Positions 7,517-7,930 of a stretch of 7,930 nucleotides of DNA are shown one piece after another; the stretch's first letter is position 1, and the number at the start of each line of letters is the position of its first letter. This DNA comes from Candidatus Poribacteria bacterium. GTDB taxonomy: Bacteria > Poribacteria > WGA-4E > B28-G17. The position numbers and the translations under genes are program-made. Under the pieces are notes generated by a model, which had not been told where the DNA came from, made no database searches, and saw only the letters and a list, made by a program, of their open reading frames with translations. The stretch covers positions 1-7,930 of the forward strand of contig QNBQ01000053.1 of NCBI GenBank assembly GCA_003645735.1. The letters are read 5' to 3'.

Positions 7517-7546
7517 ATTATACAAGGAGGGGGTCGAGGGTGTCAA
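7517..7546 (-). promoter_or_regulatory. Consensus sigma70-type promoter for ilvDBNC
   Basis: The minus strand carries TTGACA at 7546-7541 and TATAAT at 7522-7517, both perfect matches to the housekeeping consensus, separated by 18 bp. The -35 box starts 12 bp after the mutL stop, and the predicted start (near 7510) is about 80 nt before the ilvD ATG. In a GC-rich genome two perfect hexamers at proper spacing in the one sizeable intergenic gap are unlikely to be chance. It implies strong basal initiation, with control left to the leader or to a repressor. Confidence 0.82.
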
Positions 7547-7558
7547 GCGAAGAGAGCT

Positions 7559-7930
7559 TCAGCGCCGCCTGAACCTCGACTCCAGCTCCTCCTTCGAGAG
7601 CCTCACGATCGTCGGACGGGAGTGAGGACAGTTAAAGGGTAGATCGGTTTGGGCCAGCTCCTCCAACAACCTTTCCATCTCCGCCTCCGAAAGCCTCTCG
7701 CCGGCCTTGACCGCCGACCTACACGCTATGGTCGCCAGCATCTCCCTCGCGAGCTCGGAGGGCGTGAGTATCTTAAGCCCGTCCCTCAGCCGCTCCAGAA
7801 CCTCCATCACCCCCCCCTCTATCTCGTCGTTCCTCAAAGTGGAGGGGACGCCCCTGACCAGAACCGTGTTGCCGCCGAACCGCTCCATCTCGACCCCGAA
7901 CCGCCTCAAAAATTCGTCGTTCTCCAGGAG
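7559..7930 (-). CDS. mutL: DNA mismatch repair protein MutL, C-terminal fragment (5' part beyond window)
   Basis: The frame enters from the window edge and ends at a TGA at 7561-7559, giving 123 C-terminal residues. Read from the edge, the C-terminal dimerisation/endonuclease region shows VRGVPSTLRNDEI, then IACRSAVKAGERLSEAEMER, DLPFNCPHSRPTIVRLSKEE and a basic end (FRRR). The order ACRxAVKAG ... CPHxRPT is characteristic of MutL homologues with a metal-binding C-terminal domain, where the Cys and His bind metal and act in strand nicking. The usual CPHGRPT has Ser for Gly here. The ATPase domain and the DQHAAxER motif are outside the window. It is upstream of the ilv promoter and probably a separate transcription unit, possibly reading through. 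Confidence 0.93.
   Translation of the reverse strand, partial: LLENDEFLRRFGVEMERFGGNTVLVRGVPSTLRNDEIEGGVMEVLERLRDGLKILTPSELAREMLATIACRSAVKAGERLSEAEMERLLEELAQTDLPFNCPHSRPTIVRLSKEELESRFRRR

Noticed and set aside
7524..7530. AAGGAGG on the plus strand in the mutL-ilvD gap as a ribosome site
   Set aside because: No plausible plus-strand gene follows; it is the complement of the promoter spacer.
6003..7625. 540-codon open frame on the plus strand opposite ilvD
   Set aside because: The translation is low-complexity, rich in Arg, Gly, Pro and His, with no recognisable domain. The opposite strand encodes an intact IlvD. It is an antisense shadow created by GC-rich codon bias.

Overview
All supported genes in this 7.9 kb window lie on the minus strand, so it reads from high to low coordinates. 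GC is high, start codons are mixed (ATG and GTG), and Gram-negative-style Sec export is implied. The genes look like the chromosome of an uncultured, deep-branching bacterium. A Candidatus Poribacteria-like lineage is possible from the style of the secreted protein and the Ilv sequences, but that is a low-confidence impression; a taxonomic search was not possible here. Nothing suggests a phage, plasmid, transposon, CRISPR array or RNA gene.

Layout in transcription order. (1) 7930-7559: the last 123 residues of the mismatch-repair protein MutL. (2) 7558-7431: a 128-bp regulatory gap. It holds a perfect-consensus sigma70-type promoter (TTGACA, 18 bp, TATAAT) followed by an approximately 80-nt leader. 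The leader carries a perfect 12-bp hairpin and a T-rich run, an attenuator-like arrangement. (3) 7430-2531: a compact ilvD-ilvB-ilvN-ilvC operon. It covers the three common steps of valine and isoleucine synthesis: acetohydroxyacid synthase with both subunits, ketol-acid reductoisomerase, and dihydroxyacid dehydratase. (4) 2522-2503: a strong GC hairpin just after ilvC. (5) 2490-1660: a family 4 (Fe-S) uracil-DNA glycosylase. (6) 1643-588: a radical SAM enzyme with a shortened SPASM/twitch-like auxiliary-cluster domain. (7) 652-1: the N-terminal part of a secreted protein that overlaps the radical SAM gene by 65 bp. It has a LamG/DUF1080-like beta-sandwich and then the start of what looks like a BNR/VPS10-type propeller.

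The four Ilv enzymes would work as one pathway: pyruvate (or pyruvate plus 2-oxobutyrate) to acetohydroxy acids (IlvB/IlvN), to dihydroxy acids (IlvC), to 2-oxo acids (IlvD). The most interesting points are the leader hairpin behind a consensus promoter with no visible leader peptide or T-box, a KARI cofactor loop that lacks the usual NADPH-phosphate binders and carries a glutamate typical of NADH use, and the translationally overlapped pair of radical SAM enzyme and secreted protein. I found no convincing wholly new system. Long open frames on the plus strand are antisense shadows of these genes.
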